Shown piece by piece: positions 38,004-46,162 of a stretch of 64,000 bases of DNA; position 1 is the stretch's first letter, and the number at the start of each line of letters is the position of its first letter. A program made the translations under genes and the position numbers. The stretch is from contig DATGMD010000060.1 in NCBI GenBank assembly GCA_035293805.1, forward strand, positions 1 to 64,000, written 5' to 3'. This stretch comes from JAJPHF01 sp035293805 (lineage in GTDB: Bacteria > Chloroflexota > UBA6077 > JAJPHF01). A model generated the notes under the pieces. It was given only the letters and a program-made list of their open reading frames with translations, was not told where the DNA came from and searched no databases.

Positions 38004-41000
38004 TTACAGGGTGGCCGCCCGCCGCTGGACGGCCCACAGGAGCGCGCCGCCGAGCAGCGCGAGCGCCACCGCGGCCGCCCGCGGCGTGCCCTTGCCGTTG
38101 GCATGGTCGCGCAGGTCGGCGTAGCGCGCCTCGGGATACGCGCGGTGGTCCGCGTCGCCCTCGCCGTGCAGGGCGAGCTGTAGCACCTGCGCCGGGTGCA
38201 GGGCGGCGCGGTCGGTCGTCTGCCGGATCTGCTCGCGGCAGCTGAAGCCGTCCGCCACGATCAGCGTGTCCTTCGCCGCCGCGCGCACGGCCGGCAGGAG
38301 CACGCGCTCGCCCGCGGCCATCGACACCTGGTAGTGATCGCCCGGCTCGAACCCGAACGCTCCCGCCATGCCGCAGCAGCCCGAGTCGAGCACCTGGAAG
38401 TCGAGCCCCATCTTGCGGAACAGGGCTTCCTCGTCGGTCATGCGCATGAGCGCCTTGTGGTGGCAGTGGCCGTGGACGAGCGCCTTGGCCCCGAGTTTGG
38501 GCGGCGTGTAGCCGTCCGCCCGGCGCTCCAGGAACTCGTCGATCAGGAACGACTGCTCGCACAGCCGCCGGGCGTCCTCGTCGTGTGGCAGCAGGTTGCG
38601 CAGCTCATCGCGGAACACGGCCAGACAGCTCGGCTCCAGCACGACGACCGGCACGCCGGCACGAATCGGCTCGCGCAGCGTGGCGAGGATGTCGCGCAGG
38701 AACCGCTTGGCGAGGTCCAGCATGCCGTAGTCGTAGAGCGGCCGCCCACAGCACAGGGCGCGCTGGGGCACGACCACGCGGTAGCCGGCCGCCTCCAGCA
38801 CCTCGACGGCGGCGATGGCAGTGCTCGGATGGAAGTGGTTGTTGAAGGTGTCCGGCCACAGGATGACCGGCGGCTTGCCCTGGTTGCGCGGGCCGCGCTG
38901 CCGCGCCCAGCGCTTGAACGTTTGCGGGGCGAACCGCGGCACCTGGCGCGCCGGCTCCATGCCCGCGGCGGCCTTCGCGGCGTCGCGCAGGAGCGGCGTC
39001 TGCGTGACGAGATTCACCAGCCCTGCCAGCGGGGCCGCGAGCCGCGCCCAGTACATGATGAGCCCGAAGGCGTACGCCTGGCGCGGGCGCAGGCGGCCGG
39101 CGTAGTAGTGCGACAGGAACTCCGCCTTGTACGTCGCCATGTCGACGTGGACGGGGCACTCGCCCTTGCACCCCTTGCAGGCCAGGCAGAGGTCGAGCGC
39201 GTCCTTCACGTGCGGGTCGCGCCAGCCGCCCCGCACCGGGTCCCCTTGCAGCATCTCGAACAGCAGGTGCGCGCGGCCCCGCGTCGAGTGCTCCTCCTCG
39301 CGCGTCACCATGTAGCTGGGGCACATGATGCCCGCGTCGGTCTTGCGGCACTTGCCCACGCCCACGCAGCGGAGCGCGGCGTGGGCGAAGCTGCCGTTGT
39401 CGTCCCGGAAGGCGAAGTGCGTGGCGGGCGCGGGGGGCGCGTAGTCGGTGCCCAGGCGCAGGTTCTGGTCCATGCGGTAGGGCGTGACGACCTTGCCGGG
39501 GTTCATCTTCCAGTCGGGGTCCCAGATCGCCTTGAACTCGCGGAAGGCGTCCACCAGCTCGTCGCCGAACATCTTGGGCAACAGCTCCGCGCGCGCTTGC
39601 CCGTCGCCGTGCTCGCCCGACAGCGAGCCGCCGTAGCGCAGCACGAGGTCGGCCGCCTGGTCCATGAAGGCGCGATAGCGGGCGATGCCGGCTGCCGTCG
39701 TGAAGTCGAAGGTGATCCGCGTGTGCAGGCAGCCCTGGCCGAAGTGGCCGTAGAACGACGCCGTGTAGTCGAAGCGGTCGATGAGCTGGCGCAGGTCGCG
39801 TAGGTAGTCGCCCAGCCGCGCGGGCGGTACGGCGGAGTCCTCCCAGCCGGGCCAGGCCGGCGGCTCGCCGGGCACGATGGCGGTGGCGCCCAGCCCCGAC
39901 TCGCGGATCTCCCAGAGCTTCGCCTGCTGCTCCCGGTCCGCGTAGAGCTTCATGTCCGGCGCGTGCTCCTGGCCCTTCAGCGCGTCGATCAGGCCCTCCG
40001 CCTGCGCCGTCGCCTCGTCGCGCGTCTCGGCGCCGAACTCCACCAGCAGCCAGCCGCCGCCGGCGGGCAGGAGCGGCAGGTCGTCGGGGTGCAGGCCCTT
40101 GCGTTTCATGTAGTGGACCAGGATGTCGTCGAAGCCCTCCAGCCCGACCGGGTGGTGCTCTAGGATCGCGGGAACGTGGTCGCAGGCGGCGTACACGTCC
40201 GCGTAGCCGAGGACGACCAACACGCGCGCGGGCGGGCTGTGGACGAGGCGCACGGTCGCTTCGAGCACGGTGACGCAGGTGCCCTCCGTGCCCACCAGCG
40301 CGCGGGCCACCTGGAAGCCCTGCTCGGGCAGGAGCGCGGGCAGGTTGTAGCCCGACACGCGGCGCGGGATGTCGGGGTAGCGCTGGCGGATGGCGTCGGC
40401 GTAGCGGTCGCGCAGGGCGCGCAGCCGGCCGTAGATCTCCGCGCGCCGCCCGCCGGCCGCCTCGATCCGCGCTAGCTCGTCGTCGCTCGTGGCTCCCACC
40501 CGCAGCCGCAGGCCGTCGTAGGTCAGGACCTCCAGCTCCTCCACGTTGTCGGAGGTCATGCCCGCCATGACCGAGTGAACGCCGCAGGAGTTGTTGCCGA
40601 TCATGCCGCCCAGCGTACAGCGGTCGTGGGTGGCCGGGTCTGGCCCATAGGTCAGGTGGTGCGCCTCGGCCGCGTCGCGCAGCACGTCCAGCACTGTGCC
40701 GGGCTGCACCCGCGCGCGACGCTGGTCGGGGTCGATCTCCAGGACGTGGTGCAGGTACTTCGAGTAGTCGAGCACGACCGCGACGTTGCAGCACTGGCCG
40801 GCGAGGCTGGTGCCGCCGCCGCGCGAGAGCAGCGGCGCGCCGAAGCGGCGGCAGGTGGCCACGGTGGCGACGACGTCGTCCAGGTCGCGGGGGACCACGA
40901 CGCCGATCGGCACCTGCCGGTAGTTCGACGCGTCGGCGGCGTAGAGGGCACGGCTGCCCGCGTCGAAACGCACCTCGCCGCCCACCTCGCGGGCCAGCGC

Positions 41001-41087
41001 AGCGGCCAGGCCCGCGGCGTCGACGGCGCCGGGCAAGGGGCCGGGTTGAGACGAACGCGGCAACGGCTGGGCGGAAACCGTCTTCAC
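38004..41087 (-). CDS. Fused FAD-linked oxidase/iron-sulfur oxidoreductase (D-lactate/glycolate dehydrogenase type)
   Basis: This 1027-residue protein joins a GlcD-like flavoprotein to a GlcF-like iron-sulfur part. The PCMH-type FAD domain (about 35-270) includes APLLSRGGGTSLAGQ and TLGGMIGNNSCGVHS. The FAD-oxidase C domain (about 300-570) has HFGQGCLHTRITFD and SGEHGDGQAR. Then come cysteine motifs near 610-690 (CVGVGKCRKTDAG, CLACKGCKGECPV), and CCG-type domains (about 770-960) with CCGRPLYDYG, HGHCHHKALM and SGCCGMAGAFG. A final hydrophobic helix (AAAVALALLGGALLWAV) suggests a membrane anchor. It oxidises a 2-hydroxy acid, probably D-lactate or glycolate, feeding the quinone pool. PPC and VKOR/SPW genes follow. 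Confidence 0.88.
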   Translation of the reverse strand: MKTVSAQPLPRSSQPGPLPGAVDAAGLAAALAREVGGEVRFDAGSRALYAADASNYRQVPIGVVVPRDLDDVVATVATCRRFGAPLLSRGGGTSLAGQCCNVAVVLDYSKYLHHVLEIDPDQRRARVQPGTVLDVLRDAAEAHHLTYGPDPATHDRCTLGGMIGNNSCGVHSVMAGMTSDNVEELEVLTYDGLRLRVGATSDDELARIEAAGGRRAEIYGRLRALRDRYADAIRQRYPDIPRRVSGYNLPALLPEQGFQVARALVGTEGTCVTVLEATVRLVHSPPARVLVVLGYADVYAACDHVPAILEHHPVGLEGFDDILVHYMKRKGLHPDDLPLLPAGGGWLLVEFGAETRDEATAQAEGLIDALKGQEHAPDMKLYADREQQAKLWEIRESGLGATAIVPGEPPAWPGWEDSAVPPARLGDYLRDLRQLIDRFDYTASFYGHFGQGCLHTRITFDFTTAAGIARYRAFMDQAADLVLRYGGSLSGEHGDGQARAELLPKMFGDELVDAFREFKAIWDPDWKMNPGKVVTPYRMDQNLRLGTDYAPPAPATHFAFRDDNGSFAHAALRCVGVGKCRKTDAGIMCPSYMVTREEEHSTRGRAHLLFEMLQGDPVRGGWRDPHVKDALDLCLACKGCKGECPVHVDMATYKAEFLSHYYAGRLRPRQAYAFGLIMYWARLAAPLAGLVNLVTQTPLLRDAAKAAAGMEPARQVPRFAPQTFKRWARQRGPRNQGKPPVILWPDTFNNHFHPSTAIAAVEVLEAAGYRVVVPQRALCCGRPLYDYGMLDLAKRFLRDILATLREPIRAGVPVVVLEPSCLAVFRDELRNLLPHDEDARRLCEQSFLIDEFLERRADGYTPPKLGAKALVHGHCHHKALMRMTDEEALFRKMGLDFQVLDSGCCGMAGAFGFEPGDHYQVSMAAGERVLLPAVRAAAKDTLIVADGFSCREQIRQTTDRAALHPAQVLQLALHGEGDADHRAYPEARYADLRDHANGKGTPRAAAVALALLGGALLWAVQRRAATL

Positions 41088-41393
41088 GGGAAGCGCCTCC
41101 TGACAGTCGGGTAGCTCGGGCGGCCGACGGGGCGCATTGAGCGACGGCGGCGGCGCGGGCGCTGGACCGCGTTAATCGGGCGACCGGGCCGTCGCGGGCC
41201 GCGCGCTCGGGGCGCGGCGGGCATGAGCCAGGAGGCGGGACCAACGGGCGTGCGGTGCGTCCGGCGCGTGCGCCGAGAGCGCGGTCGCCGCGCCGTTCCG
41301 GGCGGCACCCGCCGCTCTGCGGCGCAGAAGGCGTGCCACGGAGGCCCGGCGTTCTGGCACGGGGCGTGCAGCCGTGCGACGGGAGGTGCTACC
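41088..41393. other. Divergent intergenic region, oxidase versus pspC
   Basis: These 306 bases hold no gene that I can support. They are very GC-rich with many arginine codons in shadow frames. GGGAGGTG for the pspC start lies at its right end. Both promoters must be here but none stands out. Confidence 0.4.
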
Positions 41394-41621
41394 ATGAGTG
41401 GACTCCATCGGTCGCGGCGGCATCGAATCATCGCGGGCGTGTGCGGCGGGCTGGCCGAGAGCTTCGGCCTCCCCGTCTGGCTCGTCCGCTTCTTGTTCCT
41501 GCTCACGTTGCTGCCCGGCGGCGTCCCCGGCCTGCTGCTGTACGTCCTCCTCTGGATCGCCCTGCCCACCCGCCGCGTGGGCAGCCTGGGAGGGCCGTGG
41601 GCGCGGCCCGTGCACCGCTAG
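41394..41621 (+). CDS. PspC-domain small membrane protein
   Basis: This 75-residue protein is a single PspC domain, as found in phage-shock and envelope-stress proteins. It reads RRHRIIAGVCGGLAESFGL, then one hydrophobic helix around VRFLFLLTLLPGGVPGLLLYVLLWIALP, and a short basic tail. The ATG at 41394 has GGGAGGTG upstream. No psp partner genes are near. It stands 127 bases before the isocitrate dehydrogenase gene, on the same strand. Envelope-stress function is inferred from the family. Confidence 0.85.
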   Translation: MSGLHRSRRHRIIAGVCGGLAESFGLPVWLVRFLFLLTLLPGGVPGLLLYVLLWIALPTRRVGSLGGPWARPVHR

Positions 41622-41748
41622 CACGCGCCGCCACGCCGGCAGCCGGGGCGCCGCGCGCCGCGGCTGCCGCACCCGCCGCACATTCTGTATAACCACCGGA
41701 CGATTCCCACACGTTCCGCCGCTTCGGCGTGCGCGGAAGGAGCCTGCG

Positions 41749-43206
41749 GTGAGCCAGAACACTCCCATCACGGTGGCCTACGGTGACGGCATCGGCCCCG
41801 AGATCATGACCGCCACGCTCGACATCATTCAGGCGGCCGGCGCCCGCCTCGACATCGAGGTCATCGAGATCGGCGAGAAGATGTACCTCAAGGGGGAGAG
41901 CACCGGCATCGATCCGCGCGCCTGGGAGTCCCTCCGCCGCACGCGCGTCTTCCTGAAGGCGCCCATCACCACGCCTCAGGGCGGCGGCTTCAAGAGCCTG
42001 AACGTGACCACCCGCAAGGTGCTGGGCCTGTACGCGAACGTGCGCCCGTGCGTCGCCTACGCGCCGTTCGTCGAGACGAAGCACCCCGGCATGGACGTGG
42101 TGGTCGTGCGCGAGAACGAGGAAGACCTGTACGCGGGCATCGAGTACCAGCAGAGCCCGCAGGTGGTCGAGGCGATCAAGATCATCAGCCGCCCGGGCAG
42201 CGAGAAGATCATCCGCTACGCCTTCGAGTACGCGCGGCGCAACAACCGCAAGAAGGTCACCTGCTTCACCAAGGACAACATCCTGAAGCAGACCGACGGG
42301 CTGTTCCACAAGATCTACGACGAGATCGGCGAGCAGTACCCGGACATCGAGAAGGAGCACTGGATCGTCGACATTGGCGCCGCCAAGCTGGCCGACACCC
42401 CCGAGGCGTTCGACGTGATCGTCATGCCGAACCTGTACGGCGACATTCTTTCGGACGTGGCGGCGCAGATTGCCGGCTCGGTGGGGCTGGCCGGCTCGGC
42501 CAACATCGGCGACCTGGCGGCCATGTTCGAGGCCATCCACGGCTCGGCGCCGCGCCGCGCGGGCCAGAACCTCGCCAACCCCTCCGGCCTGCTGTTGGGC
42601 GCGGTGATGATGCTCGTCCACATCAACCAGACGGACGTGGCCGAGCGCGTCCACAACGCCTGGCTGCGGACCTTGGAAGAGGGCATCCACACCTACGACA
42701 TCTACGACGACCGCGTGAGCCAGGCGAAGGTGGGCACCAAGGAGTTCGCGCGGGCCGTGATCGACCGGCTGGGCCAGAAGCCGCAGCAGCTCAAGCCGGT
42801 GACGTACCGCGCGACCGACCGCGAGGACGTCGACGTGCGCGTGCAGGCGAGCGCGGCCCCGCCGGTCACCCAGACGCTGGTGGGCGTGGACGTGTTCGTG
42901 TACTACACTGGCGGCACGGCCGACGACCTGGGCGCGGCCATGCAGCGGGTGAGCGGCGACGGGTTGGCGCTCACGATGATCGCGAACCGCGGCGTGAAGG
43001 TCTACCCCGAGGGCCTGCCCGAGACGTTCTGCAGCGACCAGTGGCGCTGTCGCTTCCAGGGGCCCGGCGGCAACACTGCGGTGAAGCCGGAGCAGATCGT
43101 GAGCCTGCTCGGCCGCATCGCGAGCGCCGGCCTCAACTTCATCAAGACGGAGAACCTGTACGACTTCGACGGGGAGCCTGGCTACTCCCTCGGCCAGGGC
43201 GAGTAG
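41749..43206 (+). CDS. icd: NADP-type isocitrate dehydrogenase (Thermus-like)
   Basis: This 485-residue enzyme oxidatively decarboxylates isocitrate to 2-oxoglutarate in the citric acid cycle. It begins TPITVAYGDGIGPEIM. Substrate residues are seen in FKSLNVTTRKVLGLYANVRP, with the Ser/Asn/Arg set. DNILKQTDGLFHKIY and PNLYGDILSDVAAQIAGSVG carry the metal-binding Asp residues. The C-terminal extension (about 345-485, including VFVYYTGGTADDLG and CRFQGPGGNTAVKPEQ) marks the long Thermus-type form of about 490 residues. The GTG at 41749 has GGAAGGAG upstream. TATAAC at 41688-41693 may be the -10 box. Cofactor preference cannot be proven here. Confidence 0.9.
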   Translation: MSQNTPITVAYGDGIGPEIMTATLDIIQAAGARLDIEVIEIGEKMYLKGESTGIDPRAWESLRRTRVFLKAPITTPQGGGFKSLNVTTRKVLGLYANVRPCVAYAPFVETKHPGMDVVVVRENEEDLYAGIEYQQSPQVVEAIKIISRPGSEKIIRYAFEYARRNNRKKVTCFTKDNILKQTDGLFHKIYDEIGEQYPDIEKEHWIVDIGAAKLADTPEAFDVIVMPNLYGDILSDVAAQIAGSVGLAGSANIGDLAAMFEAIHGSAPRRAGQNLANPSGLLLGAVMMLVHINQTDVAERVHNAWLRTLEEGIHTYDIYDDRVSQAKVGTKEFARAVIDRLGQKPQQLKPVTYRATDREDVDVRVQASAAPPVTQTLVGVDVFVYYTGGTADDLGAAMQRVSGDGLALTMIANRGVKVYPEGLPETFCSDQWRCRFQGPGGNTAVKPEQIVSLLGRIASAGLNFIKTENLYDFDGEPGYSLGQGE

Positions 43207-43233
43207 GCAGGAGCACGTGAGGAGCGATACGCC

Positions 43234-43689
43234 ATGACAGAATCGGCCCATGCCGAGCATCGCCCGCCGGTCGGTCAGGACCCCGCGCAGGCGGCCGAGG
43301 GCATGCCCAAGGCCCTGGGGCACCTGTACCCCGTGGGCGATATCCTCGCTGTCATTGACGATCGGGCGGAAGCCGAACGCGCCGTCCAGGCGTTGAAGGA
43401 TGGCGGGATTCCTGAAGGCGACGTCGATCTCGTGGACGGGAAGTGGTTCGCCGAGGTGATGCGCGCTAACAAGGCGAGCCGGAATCCGCTCCAGCACCTC
43501 GTCGCCCTGCTGGGAGCGGAGGAGGGCGAGGTCGTCCGCGACTACCTCCAGCAAGCGGACCTGGGGCGCACGATCGTCGTCGTGCATGCCGAGCAGCCGG
43601 AGCTGTGGGAGGGCATCGCCCGCGTGCTGCGCACCCACGGCGCCCACCACATCAGACACTACGGGCGGCTGGTCATGACCGGGCTCTGA
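43234..43689 (+). CDS. Soluble protein of unknown function, general-stress-protein-like fold
   Basis: This 151-residue protein starts 27 bases after icd on the same strand with GGAG before its ATG, so it may be co-transcribed. It has a ferredoxin-like pattern: VGDILAVIDDRAEAERAVQALKDGGIP early, and later RTIVVVHAEQPELWEGIARVLRTHGA. This recalls the YflT/general-stress-protein domains, which have an alternating strand-helix order, but I cannot confirm it. There is no signal or membrane helix. The N-terminal 30 residues are polar and Pro-rich. Role unknown. Confidence 0.65.
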   Translation: MTESAHAEHRPPVGQDPAQAAEGMPKALGHLYPVGDILAVIDDRAEAERAVQALKDGGIPEGDVDLVDGKWFAEVMRANKASRNPLQHLVALLGAEEGEVVRDYLQQADLGRTIVVVHAEQPELWEGIARVLRTHGAHHIRHYGRLVMTGL

Positions 43690-44088
43690 CGCCGGCTCCC
43701 TACTCCCCGAAGACAGGAGAGGCGCCAGAAAGTGGGGAGCTAAACAAGGCGGGAGCCAGGTCGCGGACGTCTTGCCCCTGCGGGGGTGCCACGTCGCCGG
43801 CCTGGCTCTCTGACTACAGGTCCGCTTTCCTTCCGCAGCAGGTGCAGTCACCTGTAGTGTGCAATCATCCTAGCTCACGCGCAGCACCCGTACAAGGCGC
43901 TATGGCTGCCCATATCCGAGATTGCGGGCACTTGTTAGCCATGCCTGGCTCGCTGCCTCGTCGTGCGCCTGCCAGTGAGCGCGCGTCGTTCGACTCGGCA
44001 CCGCCAGTAAGTGGCGGGGCGCAACCGCCAAGCGGCTGCGCTCGCTGTTGTCGCTGGACTTTATCCTAGGTTCCATCTGGGTGAGCGG
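43690..44088. other. Intergenic region with inverted repeat, lower GC
   Basis: These 399 bases separate convergent genes and hold no supported gene. ACTACAGGT (43813-43821) and ACCTGTAGT (43850-43858) form a perfect 9-bp inverted repeat with a 28-base loop. Base composition is less GC-rich than the genes, which may point to acquired or decaying DNA. Confidence 0.45.
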
Positions 44089-44844
44089 CTAATGCAGGAC
44101 GTAGCCGCCGTTGACAGCGATGGTCTGTCCCGTCACGAAGGCGCTGTCGGGCGACGTCAGGTAGACGATGGTGCCCACCAGGTCCTCGGGCACCTCGGCA
44201 CGGTGCAGCGCCCGGCCGGCGACGGAGCGCTCCTGCGTCTCCTCTGGCGCGCCCTGCCCCGCCTCGCTCAGCGTGAAGCCCGGCGCCACCGCGTTGACAC
44301 GGATGTTGTCGGCACCCAGCTCGCGGGCCAGCGCCCGCGTGAGGGCGATCACCGCGCCCTTCGACGTGACGTAGTGCAGCAGGTACGGGATCCCCGAGAG
44401 TACCGTGTCCGACGCGATGTTGACGATGCTGCCGCCGGCGCCCTGGCGGCGCATGTACGGCACGACCGCCTTGCAGCACAGCCACACGCCCCGCACGTTG
44501 ACAGCCATCAGCCGGTCCCACTCGGCCACGGTGAGTTCGTCGAACGGCTTGCGGGCGACGCCGTAGAAGACGGCGGCATTGTTCACCAGCGCGTCAATGC
44601 GCCCGAAGCGCTCGGCCGTGGCGCGCGCCATCGCCTCGGCGCTCGCCTCGTCGGACACGTCGGTGGGCAGCGCCACCGCCTCGCCGCCGGCGGCGCGAAT
44701 GGCGGCCGCGGTCTCCTCGCCCTTCGCGGCCTGCACCTCGGCCACCGCCACGCGCGCGCCCTCCCGCGCCAGACGCAGCGCGTAGGCGCGGCCAATCCCC
44801 TGGCCCGCGCCCGTAACGATCACCACTCTGCCGTCCAGTCGCAT
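44089..44844 (-). CDS. Short-chain dehydrogenase/reductase
   Basis: This 251-residue classical SDR has an N-terminal NAD(P) site (VVIVTGAGQGIGRAYAL), NNAAVFYG, and the catalytic set with Ser in SIVNIASDTVLSG and Tyr-x3-Lys in YVTSKGAVIAL. It ends with the family motif FVTGQTIAVNGGYVLH. The length is normal. FabG-like and many catabolic dehydrogenases share this form, so the substrate cannot be told. It is alone on the minus strand between an empty region and a broken SnoaL-like gene. Confidence 0.88.
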   Translation of the reverse strand: MRLDGRVVIVTGAGQGIGRAYALRLAREGARVAVAEVQAAKGEETAAAIRAAGGEAVALPTDVSDEASAEAMARATAERFGRIDALVNNAAVFYGVARKPFDELTVAEWDRLMAVNVRGVWLCCKAVVPYMRRQGAGGSIVNIASDTVLSGIPYLLHYVTSKGAVIALTRALARELGADNIRVNAVAPGFTLSEAGQGAPEETQERSVAGRALHRAEVPEDLVGTIVYLTSPDSAFVTGQTIAVNGGYVLH

Positions 44845-45034
44845 CCTGCCCCCTTCCTCCTTACGCGTGACCTCTATAGCCGGCTGCACGCCACCCGGAG
44901 CGGCCATCGCCCGGTAGGCGTCTGGTAGGCGCGGCTCTCGCGGCCGCCCGCGGCCGCAGGCCATAGCTACCCGCATCGACCGACCGCTCTGCCCGGCTGC
45001 ACACCGCGGTTCCCAGCCACGCGCGGCAGCGCGC

Positions 45035-45205
45035 CTACTGCGGCGGCTTGACCGCCCCAAGCTGCTCCAGCAGCCCGAGCACGTCCTCGCTGCACCAGTA
45101 CTCGACGATCTTGCCGTCGACGATACGCTAAATGTCGATGCCCATGAGGGTCACGCGCTTGCCCAAGCGGCACGTGATCCTGATGCCCGGACCATTATCT
45201 ACCAT
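45035..45205 (-). pseudogene. Remnant of SnoaL-like (ester cyclase/NTF2-fold) gene
   Basis: On the minus strand one frame reads GKRVTLMGIDI, a stop (TAG, 45128-45130), then RIVDGKIVEYW, and a second part ending at TAG 45035-45037 with LGLLEQLGAVKPPQ. This matches the C-terminal third of SnoaL-like ester cyclases, where GIDI is normally followed by an aromatic residue and RIVDGKIVE. The N-terminal two thirds are missing; an ATG at 45203-45205 could start only about 25 residues. It is a decayed fragment, not a working gene. Confidence 0.7.
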
Positions 45206-45282
45206 GCATTGGAATACCTAGCGTCCATTACGGGCATTATGCCGGCCAGAGCTGCGTGGTCGCCTCTTGGGACGGCGCGGAA

Positions 45283-45291
45283 TGCTATGAT
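45283..45291 (+). promoter_or_regulatory. Extended -10 element for toxin-antitoxin pair
   Basis: TGC precedes TATGAT (45286-45291), about 31 bases before the antitoxin ATG at 45322. No good -35 is seen. Confidence 0.4.
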
Positions 45292-45321
45292 GCGCTCAGA
45301 GTCCCGACCGGGAGAGCGGCC

Positions 45322-45654
45322 ATGGAGCGTATTAGCGTATACGTCGAGCCGGAGCAGGCGCATGAGTTCCGGCAGCTAGCCGGAGAGGACAGCCGCGCGA
45401 TCGCTGCCCTCGTCCGGGAGGCGCTGGGTGAGTACCTCGCGCGGCGTCGATCGGGTAGCGGTCAGCGCACGGTAGGCCCGCGACGACAAATCCCTGAGGG
45501 GGAGTGGCAGGCCCGCTTTGCCGCAGCCCTCGCGGGTGTGCGAGCTGGCATCTCGCCTGATACCGTAGGCGAGAACCTCGAGGCCGAGATCACCGCGGCG
45601 CGCGCCGAGGTGCGCCGGTCTCACCACGAGGACCCCCAGTCTGCTCGTGGCTGA
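45322..45654 (+). CDS. RHH-type antitoxin of PIN toxin
   Basis: This 110-residue protein begins with a ribbon-helix-helix segment: MERISVYVEPEQAHEFRQL as strand and first helix and SRAIAALVREALGEYLARR as the second. The C-terminal part (about 60-110) is polar and probably wraps the toxin. The ATG at 45322 has GGGAGAG upstream. Its stop overlaps the GTG start of the PIN gene by eight bases, the usual coupling of antitoxin and toxin. GC content and codon use are a little lower than in neighbouring genes, in line with transfer. Confidence 0.75.
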   Translation: MERISVYVEPEQAHEFRQLAGEDSRAIAALVREALGEYLARRRSGSGQRTVGPRRQIPEGEWQARFAAALAGVRAGISPDTVGENLEAEITAARAEVRRSHHEDPQSARG

Positions 45655-46123
45655 ATTACCGCCTCGGGTGTTCGTCGACACCTACGTTTGGATCTCTGCC
45701 TTCATCAACGCCGACGGACCGCCAGCGCGCGTTCTTGACGCCTTCATCCAGGCGCGCTTCATTCCGGTAGTCTCGGAGACGCTATTGCGCGAGATTCGCG
45801 CCGTCGCCAAACGGCCGCGCATCCGAAGGCGTTGTCGGTTCCATGACGATGCTCTCGAAACGCTACTGACACTCCTCCGCGATCGTGCCATTGAGGCGTT
45901 CCCTACCGGCCATCTCAGGATGTGCCGCGATCCCAACGACGACGCACTGCTGGAGACCGCGGTTCTGGGCGGTGCTCAGTTCGCTGTTTCGCGGGATGAC
46001 GACATCAAACGCGACCCGCCCCTGATCGCCTGCCTCCGCCAGCAAGGGGTGGAAGTGCTTTCCGTGGCGCAATTTCTTCGTTGGCTGACTGCCGATCGTG
46101 ACGATGAGCCATCCGCGGACTGA
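45647..46123 (+). CDS. PIN-domain toxin
   Basis: This 158-residue protein is a PIN-domain ribonuclease-type toxin (VapC-like, TIGR00305-type). The acidic metal site is visible: Asp in VFVDTYVWISAF, Glu in VVSETLLREIRAV, Asp pair in RDPNDDALLETAV, and Asp in AVSRDDDIKRD. The GTG start lies inside the end of the antitoxin gene. Such toxins cleave tRNA, rRNA or mRNA. It ends 40 bases before a convergent E1-beta gene. The family call is firm; the RNA target is unknown. Confidence 0.85.
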   Translation: MAELPPRVFVDTYVWISAFINADGPPARVLDAFIQARFIPVVSETLLREIRAVAKRPRIRRRCRFHDDALETLLTLLRDRAIEAFPTGHLRMCRDPNDDALLETAVLGGAQFAVSRDDDIKRDPPLIACLRQQGVEVLSVAQFLRWLTADRDDEPSAD

Positions 46124-46162
46124 GTCTGGCGCGAATCGTGGACGACCGGTGGAGCTCCGGGT

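Larger units (their letters stand above)
44845..45321. other. Region between SDR and toxin-antitoxin genes
   Basis: These 477 bases contain a broken SnoaL-like gene (45035-45205) and the promoter of the antitoxin. The first 190 bases hold GCGGCC/GGCCGC palindromes near 44938-44965 but no gene. Confidence 0.5.

Noticed and set aside
38605..41244. Minus-strand frame of 879 codons overlapping the FAD/Fe-S oxidase
   Set aside because: It is a shifted frame on the same strand as the oxidase; it has Arg/Ala/Pro-rich composition and no motifs, while the other frame carries all FAD and Fe-S signatures.
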